From: Sceloporus undulatus
Lineage: Eukaryota; Chordata; Lepidosauria; Squamata; Phrynosomatidae
DNA length: 64,000 nucleotides
NCBI RefSeq assembly: GCF_019175285.1
Contig: NC_056523.1
Span: 125,901,306 to 125,965,305 of the forward strand
Direction: 5' to 3'
Part shown: positions 23,509-35,700 of the stretch, in pieces
Layout: the number at the start of each line of letters is the position of its first letter
How positions within the stretch are numbered: the stretch's first letter is position 1
The notes under the pieces: generated by a model
What the model was told of the DNA's origin: nothing
Database searches by the model: none
Seen by the model: only the letters and a program-made list of their open reading frames with translations
Position numbers and translations under genes: made by a program

Positions 23509-24102
23509 TTTGTTGTTGTTGTGTGCCTTCAAGTCTTTTCAGACTTATAGGCCCGTTCCGCACGGGCCTTTGTGCCGCCCCCGTCATGTGCTAAGGGTTG
23601 GCCGAGGACCTAGCGTCCATACCGGCCTCACCCCTAGCACGTGACGGGGGCGTAAAAATGGCAGCACCCTATACACACGGGCGCGGCCATTTTGAAGTGC
23701 CAGATGCTTATCGCCCGCACGTCCCCCTTGCCTTGCAACGTCAGGAGTGCACCATTTGCGCACTCATGCGTCGCAAGCGCGGTGCGAAAAGAAGCCGCTT
23801 TTTGCAGCTTCTTTTTCCGCTGCCGGGAAGCCTCCCCGTTTGGAGGCTGCAGCTTCCTGGTGGCGGCAGCAGACCGCCGCTTTCAGGCGGTCTGTAACAC
23901 ACCTTAGTGACCCTAAAACAAGCCTATTATGGGGTTTTCTTGACAAGATTTCATCAGAGGGAGTTTGCTTTTGCCTTCCTATGAGGCTGAGAGTACAGCT
24001 CACCCAAGGTCACAGAGTGGATTTCCATGGCTGAGTGGGAATTCAAACTCTTGTCTCCAGAGTCTAAGTCTAAAATTCAAAGCTACACCATGCTGGCTCT
24101 CT
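23509..24102 (-). mobile_element. Minus-strand squamate SINE, split by a GC-rich insert
   Basis: On the plus strand the tail tgttgttgttgtgtgccttc begins at 23511 and the head tacaccatgctggctctctt ends near 24102, so the SINE lies on the minus strand. SINE sequence breaks at about 23549 and resumes near 23904 (ttagtgaccctaaaac). Confidence 0.75.
23550..23903. mobile_element. GC-rich element inside the SINE, class uncertain
   Basis: It starts gcccgttccgcacgggcctt, itself a short palindrome, and contains a mirrored pair at cccccgtcatgtgctaaggg and ccctagcacgtgacggggg. Near the right edge is a hairpin, cagaccgccgctttcaggcggtctg (broken here for length: arms cagaccgcc and ggcggtctg). No matching terminal inverted repeats or clear duplication could be fixed, so the superfamily is open. 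Confidence 0.5.
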
Positions 24103-24640
24103 TCTATATAGCAAACCAAACTAGCAGAACCATCTATCTGAAGACCTCACATTGAAAATGAAGATGCATGCCTGACTACCAAGCAACTAATTACTCTAAA
24201 AATAAGACATTTGCGGTTACCCAAGGAAATATTCCTGTACCCATAGCCTCCTCTCACACCTCCCCGACATCAAGTTAATAATGCAGCCATCACTACCCAC
24301 AAATGTAGTTCTAGACACCAGACATACTTTTTTGTATCTTGATAAAATAATCTGAGCTTCCACATAAGAGGCAAATGAGTACACAAAGCTGTATTGGGAC
24401 ACATCAATGTAATCTAGTTCAGTATTCTCTTCACACAGTGATGAACCAGCTGTCCATGGGAAGCCCACAAGTAGGGCAGGAATACCACAGCACTACCTGC
24501 TCATGCTTCCTAGCAACTGATTTAGTGAAACATATCGCTGCTGGTACCCGAGATGTGCATCCATCATGACTTGTAACCATTGATAGCCATGTCCTCCAAC
24601 AATTTATTCCATCCCCATTCCAAAGCTCTTAAAGCAGGGA
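24103..24640. other. Intergenic, nothing recognised
   Basis: No coding or repeat signature was found. Confidence 0.35.
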
Positions 24641-25500
24641 GCCATCACTACTTTGCAGCAGTGAATCCCATCATTTATGGTGTGAAGAACCCCATCCTTT
24701 TATTTGTCCTGTATATCCCATTATTCAGCTTCAATGAGTGGTTTTGGTTTATATTATTAGACACCTTCTCTGCCTTGTCCATAATTTTATACATTTCAAC
24801 GTCTCCTCCTACTGGATGTTTTTCTAATCTAAGAAACACAAATAAATTATGTTTACCTCATAGGAGTTGCTTCAGTTGATCATTTTGACTGCCCTGTTCT
24901 GCCCGGTCTTCTTCTTGTACACAGTAACTTTTCAGGTGCAGAGTACTCCAAATGTAAAAATAGATTTGCCCAAGTGCAGTATGTGATTGGTAGTTTTATT
25001 TTAGAGAGCCAGCATGGTGACTTTGGGCAAACCCAGTTTGAACAAATCTTGCCAAGAAAACCCCATGTTAGGTATGCTGTAGGACTGCCATAAACTGGAA
25101 ATGACTTGAAGGCACAAAACAACAATAGTTTTATTTCCTGTGCACTTTCGGATTATCAACCAACCAACAATTACCTTTTTTTATAGCAACTGTGATTTGA
25201 TTTGTCATTTAATCAAGCAATCTATCACAATGCCAAGATTTTTCTCTTGATCAGTCACTGCTACTTCATATTCCATCAGTGTATATGTGAAGCTGATTTC
25301 TTTTAACCCAATATGTACCCTTTTACATTTGCTTATACTGAATCTCATGTGCCATTTAAGACCCATATTGCTCAGTTCAGAGGGATCCTTTTAGAACTAC
25401 TGAAATGCATTTTTGTTGTAAATGTCTTTAACAAGGTAGTGTCATAATCTATCCTGGCTATGTCATCATTCATGAACAAAAATAAAAATTACTACAAAAC
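24641..25500 (-). mobile_element. Old CR1/L3-like LINE remnant, with a SINE insert
   Basis: The plus-strand text ttttgactgccctgttctgcc and then acccttttacatttgcttat, actgaatctcatgtgccatt, and cagttcagagggatcctttt follow the order seen in minus-strand CR1/L3 3' coding regions (compare acatttctccgtgttgaattt in the younger CR1 at 40475). It is too decayed to translate. A truncated SINE lies at about 25010-25130. Confidence 0.5.
25010..25130 (+). mobile_element. Internally deleted squamate SINE
   Basis: The head gagagccagcatggtg is joined directly to tgactttgggcaaacccagt. The body then continues to gaaatgacttgaaggcacaa and an aacaaca tail. About half of the normal length is missing. Confidence 0.75.
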
Positions 25501-26385
25501 CCTGAGATTTTTTTTCCCTCCCAACTGTGCTACCATTCATTCCATTTAAGACAAACCCACTGCTATAGTTATGAGCTACAACTCAGAGGGAAGGCTGTGT
25601 CAGTGCAACTGCTGGGGTCCAACAACCACTGTCAGCAACTCCAACGAGTCCTGGGGTTAAATCAGACCCTTGGAGCAGTGCTGGCAAATTTCCAGAAGCA
25701 GAAGCGTGGCTCCAAAGTCCAATTTGGGATGACAGCAACTGGATGTCTTCCAGGAACTGCAGCAATGCAGGAACCTCCGGGGACACACAGCAAACAGATG
25801 CTATAGCTTCTACTGATAAACCACCAGAGAAACTAAGTCTCCCAAAGTGCTCTTTATTCACAGTGCTATTATACAAAACTAGATCTCCAAAACTCCAAAC
25901 CATACCAATCCAACTCCTTCTACAAACCCACAAGCTATCCCTTGCAACCCCTGGGTTTATAGTCTTCAGACCATGTGGTCTCCCAAACCCAGTGAGTTCA
26001 GGTGTGTAACCATGTCATGTGTCTCCTGTGCAATCTAGACACATGGTTTCATCATCCATGGCTACGTGCACTTGGACACTGAAGTGTCCTTGAGCCAATG
26101 AGCTTCAGTTGTGCTGATCAGCCTTGCCACTCTGCTGAATGCTCATGGCCAAACACATACACATCAAGCATTTCCCTGTGTGCTGTGTTTTAACCCTTCA
26201 AATCCCTGACAAGCTGAGCTGCTAGTTGCTGTGTTGGTAACTTATTTGGTTGGGGTGATAGAGGTGGCAAGAGTTGTGGCTAGTCTCCTATTGGTGGATG
26301 AAATGATGGTAGACTATTATTTATCTGCTAATACCAGTGAAACACAACGTGCACCTCAGACAACACAGTCTTCTTACATAGTGCT
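25501..26385. other. Intergenic between the candidate exon and the PET100 3' end
   Basis: No gene was recognised. Part of 25565-25900 could be an old repeat, but I could not assign it. Confidence 0.35.
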
Positions 26386-26391
26386 TTTATT
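26386..26391 (-). terminator. PET100: Possible PET100 polyadenylation signal
   Basis: AATAAA on the minus strand, about 325 bases beyond the PET100 stop codon. This is a plausible cleavage signal, but other AATAAA words exist nearby (for example at 25846), so the choice is tentative. Confidence 0.35.
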
Positions 26392-26714
26392 TAGCGACTC
26401 ACATGAGATAACTGTCAAACTGAGGCAAAGGTTCAATAGGTGCACATGGCAAGAGGCAGAACATCAAGATAGAAACAGTTAACTCTAAATCAGGTCATTT
26501 TTCCCCCTCTCCAATTTAAGCCCAGAAGTGCCGTGAGGAACTAACAGACATAGAATTTCTGCTAGGAAATATACCATGTAGAACTGCACTGCAAGTCCCT
26601 TCATTCCGTCATCCAGTCTTTAGAAATAGCAGAATTGATTTAAAGTCAAGAGGAGACTAGTGATGGCAACTTTCTTGAGAGTGCTTCAAAATGTACATAT
26701 AATAGGCTGCACCA

Positions 26715-26792
26715 TTATTCTTTTGCCATCTGCAGTAGCCGTTCTTCCCGTTTCTTTCTCATACGCTCTTTGAAGTCTTCCAGCTCTTTTCT
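26715..26792 (-). CDS. PET100: PET100 coding exon 4 and stop
   Basis: 25 codons, RKELEDFKERMRKKREERLL then QMAKE and TAA. The acceptor is ctttgccag. It is separated from exon 3 by an intron of only 85 bases. Confidence 0.92.
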   Translation of the reverse strand, partial: RKELEDFKERMRKKREERLLQMAKE

Positions 26793-29700
26793 CTGGCAAA
26801 GATATAAGTGTCACTTCCACCAGAAATCTGTTCTCCCAGACATATAACAACACTATTCATAGCTGGGACATATTTACCTGGTAATCGTCTTCAGGTGGAT
26901 AGATCTCCCTCTGTGGGAAAAAGATGAAGAAGGAAATCATTTAATTATAGGGATGGAGAGCTCTGAGACTGACAGCATGTACAGGCCTTTAAGGACAGCC
27001 TAGAGGTGAAGTGGGGGTGTGGTGTTCGCACGATGCACACCCCACTCCGCCCCAGGCTGGTGTGATGCTATGCGCTGTACCACACAGCAGGCAGCATCAC
27101 AGTGCTCCTCTGGCACTACATCCAGATGTTGCAGCGCCAAAGGAGCGCAGAAAAAGGAATGTTGGTACTTACCTGTGATACGTTCATTTCCAGCTGATAG
27201 TCCCATCATCTGTGAAAACGCGGGTAGCTCCTCCCATTTAGCTCCTATAGGCAGAGAATATAACAAAAGACAAGCCACACCTGGTTCCCCCATGGGAGGG
27301 GCTACCCTCCCCTTAGGAACCCAGTCAATAGCCAGCCAATCAGAAGAAAGGCCATATAGCCAACCGTTACCTTGAAAACACAAACAACCTTTATTAAACA
27401 CTCAACTGAGAACTTTAACCAGATAGAAGGCAAACAGTAGAGGTAGGCAATATTGCCCACCAGGTGGAGCCTGGATGCACTGCCAGCACCAAAGGGTGGT
27501 CAGGATGATGGGACCTTATCTGCTGGAAATGAACGTATCACAGGTAAGTACCAATGTTCCTCTTCCCAGTAGACAAGGTCCCATCCTCCTGAAAACGCGG
27601 GATTTACCAAAGGCCCCCCCCCCCCCAGATCTGGGAGGGAAGTGCGGTTAGGAGGCGGAAGATCCAAGCACCACCTGCTGAAGCACCTGTCTCCCAAAGG
27701 CCACCTCCGTGGACTGAAAGAGGTCAAGCTTATAATGCCTAACAAAAGTGGAGGGAGACTTCCAAATTGCCGCTCTGCAAATCTCTGCTAGTGAGGCAGA
27801 GGTCACCAGGGCCGCAGAACTTGCTGCACTTCTGGTGGAATGGGCCACCACCCCAGCTGGGGGTGGTAAGTCCAGTGTGTGGTAACAGGCCCCTACACAG
27901 TCCCTGATCCACCTGCTAAGGGTGGAGGAAGAAACCTTGGTTCCCAGGGATCGGTGGCTGAAGAAGACAAACAGAAAGTCTGAACACCTGAAGGCGTTGG
28001 TCCTCTTGATGTAGATCTTAATGGCTCTTCTTGCATCAAGAGAGTGCCATATCTTTTCAAGCTCTTTTTGTGGATGGGGACAGAATGATGTTAGCAGGAT
28101 TTCTTGTGAGACGTGGAATGTCGAGTTGACCTTCAGAATGAAGGACAGGTCAGGTCGCATCACTACAGTGTCCCATGCAGAAGNNNNNNNNNNGTGCAGA
28201 GGCCTTCTCTAATGGACGGGGCCTCCAATTCGGAAACACGACGGGCCGATATGATGGCCATGAGAAACAGGACCTTCCAGGAGATGTGTTTAAGTGATGT
28301 CTCTTTCAGCGGTTCAAAAGGGGCCACCATCAGTGCCTTGAGGACCGGGTGGAGGTCCAGAGATGGGAAGCGGTGTCTCATTGAGGGTGCATTGTTGGTA
28401 ACCCCCTTGAGAAGTCTCTTGATGTGTGGATGGATGGACAGCCTAGTCGCCTTTTTGTGTGGGAGAATCGACATAATTGCTGCCACCTGTCTCTTGATGG
28501 TGTTAGGTCTCAGCCCCTGATCGATGCCATCTCAGAGGAGCTGGAGCAGATCCGACAAGGAGAAGCTGGACGGATTTATCTTCTTGAGCTTGCACCATCT
28601 GTGGAAGGCTCTGAAAGTATGTTAATAAATCCTGTTGGTTGATGGGCGCCTGGAGGCCAGGATCGATTCAGTCACTTTAGAGGAATATCCACAGCCCTCT
28701 AGCATCTGCTGTTCAACCTCCAGGCGCGAAGGCAGAGCCAAGCCAGATCCGGATGGAACACTTGGCCCTGGGATAGCAGGAGGCTGAGGCTGACCGACGT
28801 CATGTCCCTGATCTCTGAGAACCAAGCTTGCCTTGCCCACTATGGAGCCACCAGAATCACCTTTGTGCCTTCTTCTCGCATTTTGGCAAGGACTCTTCGC
28901 AGGATCGAGATTGAAGGAAAGGCGTAGACCAGGGCGTTTGGCCACCTGAGGTTGAGAGCGTTGAAGGCCTCAGCTCCCTCTGTCATGTAGGGTGAGATGA
29001 ACCTCAGCAACTTCACATTCGCAGGGGAGGCAAACATGTCCATCTGGGGTCGGCCCAGCCTGGCCACAATCTCCTGGAAGACATCCAGATGAAGATTCCA
29101 CTCTCCCTGGTCCACATCGTCCTGCTGAGCCAGTCGGCTCTTGAATTGAGTTCTCCCCTCAGGTGTTCTGCCTTGAGGCTCAGCAGGTTGTCTTCCATCC
29201 ATTGGAAAAGGAGTCTGGACTCAACCATCAAGGACTCCGACCTCATGCCTTCCTCTCGATTTAGGTGAGCCTTCGTGGTGACATTGTTGGTCCGGACTAG
29301 CACCAAGGTCCCTCTGACCTCTGAGGAGAAGGCCTGGAGGGCCAGCCGGACTGCCCTCAGCTCTAACCAGTTGATGCTGTTGGTCCTCTCTTCCTCAGAC
29401 CACCTTCCCTAGGCTATGAAGTGGCCACAGTGGGCCCCCCATCCCCTCAGGCTCGCGTCTGTCATAATCTGTATCAGCTCTGATTTCCATATGGGCCAGC
29501 CTCTGAGGATGGCCGGGGAAATCCATAATTGAAGCAAGTCCCGCACCTCCTGAGGATCCTTGATCAACAGAAAGTCTTTTTGGGCTATGGCCTCCTAATG
29601 TGGCAGCAGGAGCCATTGAAGGTGTCTGGCATGAAAGCGGACCCTTGGTAGGCAATCCACAGTGGTTATCATCATTCCCTGAAGTTGAGCTAGCGTTGAC

Positions 29701-32700
29701 AGGCTGATGTTGGGCTGCCTGAGGACCATATGAACTGTCTTGACAATAGTCTCCCTCCTGTCCTGGGGCAGGGAGACCAGGCCCTCTGCTGTGTCGATCC
29801 AGGAGCCCAGCTGATAGATGCACTGAGCTGGAACCAAAGGGCTTTTGGCCTGGTTCACCAGGAAGCCATGGCAGTCCAGTGATTTGAGGATCTGGTCGAC
29901 GTCCCTCTGGCCCTGCTGGAAAGAAATTGACCTGACCAAAAGATTGTACAAGTAAGGATAGACATGTAGGCCACACCCCCTCCAATGGGCCACCAGAGCC
30001 ACCATGACCTTGGTAAAGACCCTGGTTGCTGAGGACAGACCAAAGGGTAGGACTTTGTATTGAAAGTCTTGGTTGTTGTACGTGAAGCGGAAGTAGCGTC
30101 GAAAGTCCAGCAACAACAGAAAGTCTCCCGGCTGTATTGACTCAAGGATGGAGCACAGGGTCTCTATGCGGAACTTCTTTTGTCTTACAGGCTCTATCGT
30201 CCCCAATCGGAGCAATTCTCTGATGGCTTCCAGCAGGAGGCGATGTTTTTCCGGACTTCTTGACTTGGGTGACGGGATGAATCTGTCATGGGGCCAGTGG
30301 AAGAAGTCTATCTTGTAGCCGAAACTGAGGGTGTCTAGAACCCAAGCCTCTACGAAGTCCTGGAGCCTGCCCCCCACTTGGAGGCACCCTGTCAGTCTTG
30401 CTGGTTGGATCTTGAGCTCTTGGCAGCAACTCCCTGGCCTTTGGAGAAGCCAGACTGTCGCTATTATTTAGGCTGAAACTTGGACTCTCCCCATCGCTGC
30501 TTGAAGGGTCTGGAGTCCCTGGCCTGAGAGGAGGATAAGGAGGGGAAGGAGGCCCTAGAGCCTCAGAAAAACTGGCACCTAGACTTTGACCTGTTTGTAT
30601 CTTGACTCTTATGCCCCCCTGGGAGAAATGTCTTTTTGTCTTTGTCTTCTACTAGCACTTGATCCAGGGATTCCCCAAAGAGCTTAGCTCCCAGGAAGGG
30701 TGTAAACCAGTGGTTCCCAACCTTTGTTGGGCCGCGACCCCCATTGGGGACAAAAGTCCCACCCACGGCCTCCTTGATTGGTTGGGAGACTGGGAAAGAG
30801 CGGGACTTTCGGCCGCCTACAATCCCCAGCGGGCTTTGCGTCCGGAAGTCCCGCCCCTTCCCAGCCTCCCAACCAATTAGAGGCCGCTGAGGGAAAAAGG
30901 GCGGGACTTCCGGCTGCAAAGCCCGCTGGGGCTTGTAGTCCCGTCCCTTTCTCCCCACGGTTGCCTGGCAGCCCCGGGGAGTAAAGGAGGAGGCGCCCCC
31001 CGTCCCTTCCTCCCCACGGGTGGCTGCACCCGCGGGAAGGAAGGGAGAGAAGGCCCCCACCATCCCTTCCTCCCCGCAGGTGGCTGCACCTGCGGGAAGG
31101 AAGGGAGAAGGAGGAGGCGGCCCCCACCCGTCCCTTCCTCCCCATGGGTGGCTGCACCTGTGGGAAGGAAGGGAAAAGGAGGAGGCGTGCCCCCCGTCGC
31201 TTCCTCCCCGTGGGTGGCTGCGCCAGCGTGGGCACTCACAGGGAGAAGGGAAAGGAGGGAGCCCCGCTCCTTCCCCTTTTTCCCATGCAGTGCCTGCTCC
31301 AGCGCTGGCACCCGTGGGAAGAAGGGGAGTGGGAGGTGGGGGGGATTCCCAACCTGGTGACCCCCGAGAAAGGGTTGCACAACCCCCAGGTTGGGAACCC
31401 CTGGTGTAAATGTTAGGTTCTGTTTAGATTTAGCATCCACATTCCAGTTTTTAAGCCATAACTGGCAACGGACTACCACTGCCGCCATTGGGCCCTTGCA
31501 CAATACTGTACTGCGTCTAGGGTCCCATTAGCCATCTAGGCTGAGGCAAGGGAGATCTTGTTAAGACTCTGACTTAGTCGGGTATCCTGAAGGGGGACCT
31601 GATGTAAAAGCTCATGTGACCACTGGATGGACATCCTGGCCATCATAGAGGCAGCAGCAGCTGCCCTGATAGCAATTGACATGGCTTCATGGGCCTTTTT
31701 AAAGGCTGACTCAGCCTTTTTGTCCTTGGAGATTTTTAAGCTGTCCTCACCATCCTTGGCAAAAATAGTGGAGGACACTAGGGCAGAGACAGGGGCATCA
31801 ACTAAGGGTATCTGAAGTTTGTCCATGATGGCACAGGGGAAGTTGTAGAGTTTTTTTTAACTATCCCAGGGCACAATCCATTTACTGTTGGTCTGTGCCA
31901 TTCGTCACTGATGACCTGCATTAGATTTGCAGGACAGGGGATCTCTAGGCTAGCTGGGAGGTCACCATCAGGAAGGGGCTGAGGCTCCAAGGGGGCAGAG
32001 ATGCCCAGAGCCTTAATGGTCTTTTTGAGGAGCCTGGGAAAATCCTCAGACCAGAAAAGGCGTGCAGAGGACTGGGGAGCTTCCCACTCCTCCTCTAGTT
32101 CCTCACCAGAAAGCTCGCCCTCCTCAACATAATTGGTGGCCACCCCTGCCCGGTCCCTCTCATGCGTAGTGGGGAGAACCTTAACACCCCCGCTTACCCT
32201 TGGTTGTTTGGCAGGGCGTGCTATTGCATCATCTGCCTCAGAATCAGACGGGACAAGGACTTCCTCCTGGATGTCACGGCCACACTTGTTCCCGATGGGG
32301 AGATCTTGCAGGGCTACCGTGTTGACAGGGGTGTTGGGAGCGGGGGACACCCCCTGTGAAGGCCCTCCCTCTCTGGTGGAGGAAATATGGCGGCCCCCAC
32401 TGGTGGAGCCAAGATGGCCACCTCCACGTGGGCTGGGAAGATGGTTGCCCACGTGGTCAAGATGGCCTCCGCCCACGGCCCGGTCAAAATGGCGGCTGCC
32501 ATGTGCGAGGCCCAAGTGGTGACTGCTGCCTGGGAAGGCAGCACAGAGGCCTCCATGGCTGCTAGAGGCCCAACTGCGGCTGCAGCCCCGAACCGCTGAC
32601 TAGGATCCCAGGGGGGATGAACTGGAGGCAAGGATAGGCATGAGGGGCTATAGGCCCTATCCAGGCCCGGCAATGGCTAGGCGGTCAGCCGGGTCTCCAG

Positions 32701-35700
32701 CGTGCTGGGCAGCCGGAAGAAGTCCACCCGGTGGAGGCCCTGGATGGAGGAGGAGGGGGAAGCCGAACCCAAATCTCCCCAACCCAGAGATGTCCCGCTG
32801 AAAGGGAAAGCAGCTCTGGAAGACTCTGAATTCTGGCCGGAGTGGCCCGGGGGGGAAGCCTCCAGGGGTCCCAAAGGTAGCCAGTTGAGGGCTATTAGAA
32901 GGCCTAGGCCCAGATAAAGTGCCCCTCAGGTAAGCGGCCGCTTCCTGGGCAAAAAAAAGACTTAACCAGGCCAGCAAAGTCTGGGTATTCGTGGAGAGCA
33001 TGGAAGGGGAAGGAGGTACTCACCCCTGGGCCCCCCCTGTTGATTGGAAGTTGTTCCAGCCTCCGGCAGCCGCGGCCCTAAATGAGCTGGGTGCGGAGCC
33101 CAAGTCTCAGCAGCAACGCAGAGGGAACCACCCTTCCCTGGCTGCGACTCGATCTCAGGCTTCCTGGCCAGCTGCTCAGCCTGGATGGAGGGCTGGGAGA
33201 AGGGTGAGCTTTCTGCTGCCTCAGCAGCCTCGTCTACTCTGGTATTTTCCATAGGAAGATTCCCAGGAGAAGGAAGAAACGAGAAGGAAGAGAGACCAGG
33301 GAGCTCCAAAGAAATTCTTGATCTGAAGCAGTTGTGTTGGGAAAACGGCTAGCTATTTAAAAAAGCCTCCTGCTAGGAGCAAAGCAGGAAATAAAACTGG
33401 GCACTTAAGGGGAGGGTAGCCCCACCATGGGGGGAACCAGGTGTGGCTTGTCTTTTGTTATATTGTTATATTCCCTGCCTATAACAAAATTCCCTGCTAT
33501 GGTCCTATAGTTGCTGCAATCTTTTGTTTTTTTCTTTTTTGCGAACTGGGATGTATATTTAACGTTTCCAGTCTGTTGGCTACTGTTTCCTTTTCCATAT
33601 TTGTTGACACATGTTGGTTAGCACTAGAACTGATTCTGTCAGTGTGGATTGTAGCAGTTCGACAGACAGTACAATCCACAAAGAACCTATGTGTAAAGTT
33701 GAACATGTTGAAAGAGCATCCTTTAGTTAAAGATGGAAGTATCAGCATCAAGTTTATACAGTCACGAATGACTGTTCAGAGAAGGTCCATGACAATATTT
33801 TGTTGCAGTTCCCACTTCCTGTTATTTCTTAACTTCTTGGTTATTCTAACATTTAAAAGGCCAATATTCCTGCAAAATGGTGAACCAGAACCAATGTCAA
33901 AACTATCTTCTGGACAATGTCACAGTTGAACACATCTCCCTAGTCAGAGCCAGACTCCAAGAATGGGTTTCAAGGAAAATGCAATAAAAGAATGACATTT
34001 TTTTTCCTATTCCAATTGCAAAGCTGAATTCAACAGTGGTATTTTAAGATGGAAGGGGGGAATTTACACAGGAAGATTTGGAAATCACTATTCTAGTCCA
34101 CGCTATTTTCTAACTGCTGAACACTAACCTTTCGTTTGATTACATATTCTTCAAAATACTCTGCCTGGTTTGAAATCCAGAACATAGCAACAGGGAATGA
34201 CAAATACAGCATCATCTAAAGAAAAAGGAGATATGTCAGATGCAAATACAGGTGCATTAGTTACATTTACCATGAAGGGGTAACTTGCAGTATGTTAAAC
34301 TCTATCTAGCCTTCTGCATCTGTATTCTTCTATTAAAGGGACTGAGTAACATCCTATGGAACAAAAAACAACAACAAAACTATATTCCAGCCTAAAGTAA
34401 ATTTCTTAAGGTGCCGTTGTTTTTGCAGTTGCAACAAAAATAACACAGTCTGATGGCATGTACCTTAAACACTAATGCCTAAATCCAGTCTTTTGTATCC
34501 CAACTAAAGTAGCCCCCTCAACCAACAAGATTTAAGTAAGTGTGGATTACCATTTGACAACTGATTCAATGAGTCTACTTTCGTTGGGAACAGCCATTTC
34601 ATTTAAGCCTAACAAATTCGTTTAGCATGACCTTTTGAGGAACCAAATCCAGATTGTATCGGGAATAAGCAGAGCAGCAAGCAGCCAATAGCAACACGAA
34701 GGGTTGTGTGCTGCTCTCCAGGGCAAGGGCAGATAGTAGCACAACTCCATCCTGGACACATTTACTCAGCAACACCAGCAGCATACTGGGTACTTTATTG
34801 TATTAATGACCTGGGCAACAAGTGGATTACAACCCATGAAAGCTTGTTAGTCTCTAACATGCCACAAGATTCTTTATTCTTCTCTACTGCCATACGCTAC
34901 CTTGCCCATTTTTTGTAAATATTATTAAATTATCATATTTTGTTAATTTTAAAATTAGGCATATATTCATTTATTTCCTTACTAAATCAGGTCAAGGTTT
35001 CCAAAAGCCCGGCTCTATCAATCTTATCTCAGCGCTCTTAAAATATCACCCCATAACCGAAGCCACAGGTTCTCTCTTCGAGGGTCCATCTACACTGGAG
35101 AAGTAATGCAGTTTGACACCACTTTAAGTGCTGTATTGTCATCCTGGGATTTGTAGTTTCACAAGGTCTTCAGCCTTGTCTGCCTGGCACAGTGGCTTGA
35201 GCGTTGGACTTCCATTCTGGAGACCAGGGTTTCATATACCACTTTTCTGTGTTTTTAACTGTGGTGTTCTTTTAACATTGTGATCTGCTCTGGGTCCCAG
35301 TTCTGGGAAAAGAGCGGGGTTACTAATAACAACAACAACAACAACGATTCCCAGCGCAGCCATGAAACGCACTGGGGTGACCTTGGGCAAGTCACACTCT
35401 CTCAGCCTCCTCAGGGGAAGGCTTGTGTCAAACCCCCTCTAAACCAGGATGGCCAGACGTCCTCCTTCTCCAAGGCATGCCCTACATTTCAACCTTCTGT
35501 CCAGGAGGAATCCCCCAAAAGTCCTCCATCTGGAGCACGACTAAGAAGCATGGATTTATATTAGCTCCGCTCTGGGCCCACAACAAACTCCAACTCCCAG
35601 AATTCCATAGCCTTGAGCCAGGAAAGAGTTAAAGCGGTGCCAAACCGGGTTATTTCTCCAGTGTGGATGCAGCCCCCGGCTAAACCCCTCCCGCTTCTCC

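Larger units (their letters stand above)
27155..33485 (-). mobile_element. DIRS-type tyrosine-recombinase retroelement fossil (copy 2)
   Basis: It lies in PET100 intron 2, in the same orientation as the gene. The ends at about 27230-27325 and 33405-33480 are inverted copies (ggcaggga/tataacaaaagacaagcc region), and end sequence is repeated internally near 27480-27600, both DIRS hallmarks. From right to left the recognisable parts are a gag-like region (about 33310-31540), reverse transcriptase (about 30380-29600), RNase H-like and following sequence (about 29310-28640), and tyrosine recombinase (about 28490-27650). It is broken by several lesions, a hAT insertion and a 10-N gap. It is more complete than copy 1 and probably somewhat younger. 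No target duplication is visible, as expected. Confidence 0.8.

Noticed and set aside
33441-33929. 162-codon plus-strand frame with hydrophobic segments
   Set aside because: Begins in the DIRS end repeat and lies antisense in a PET100 intron; no homology recognised.
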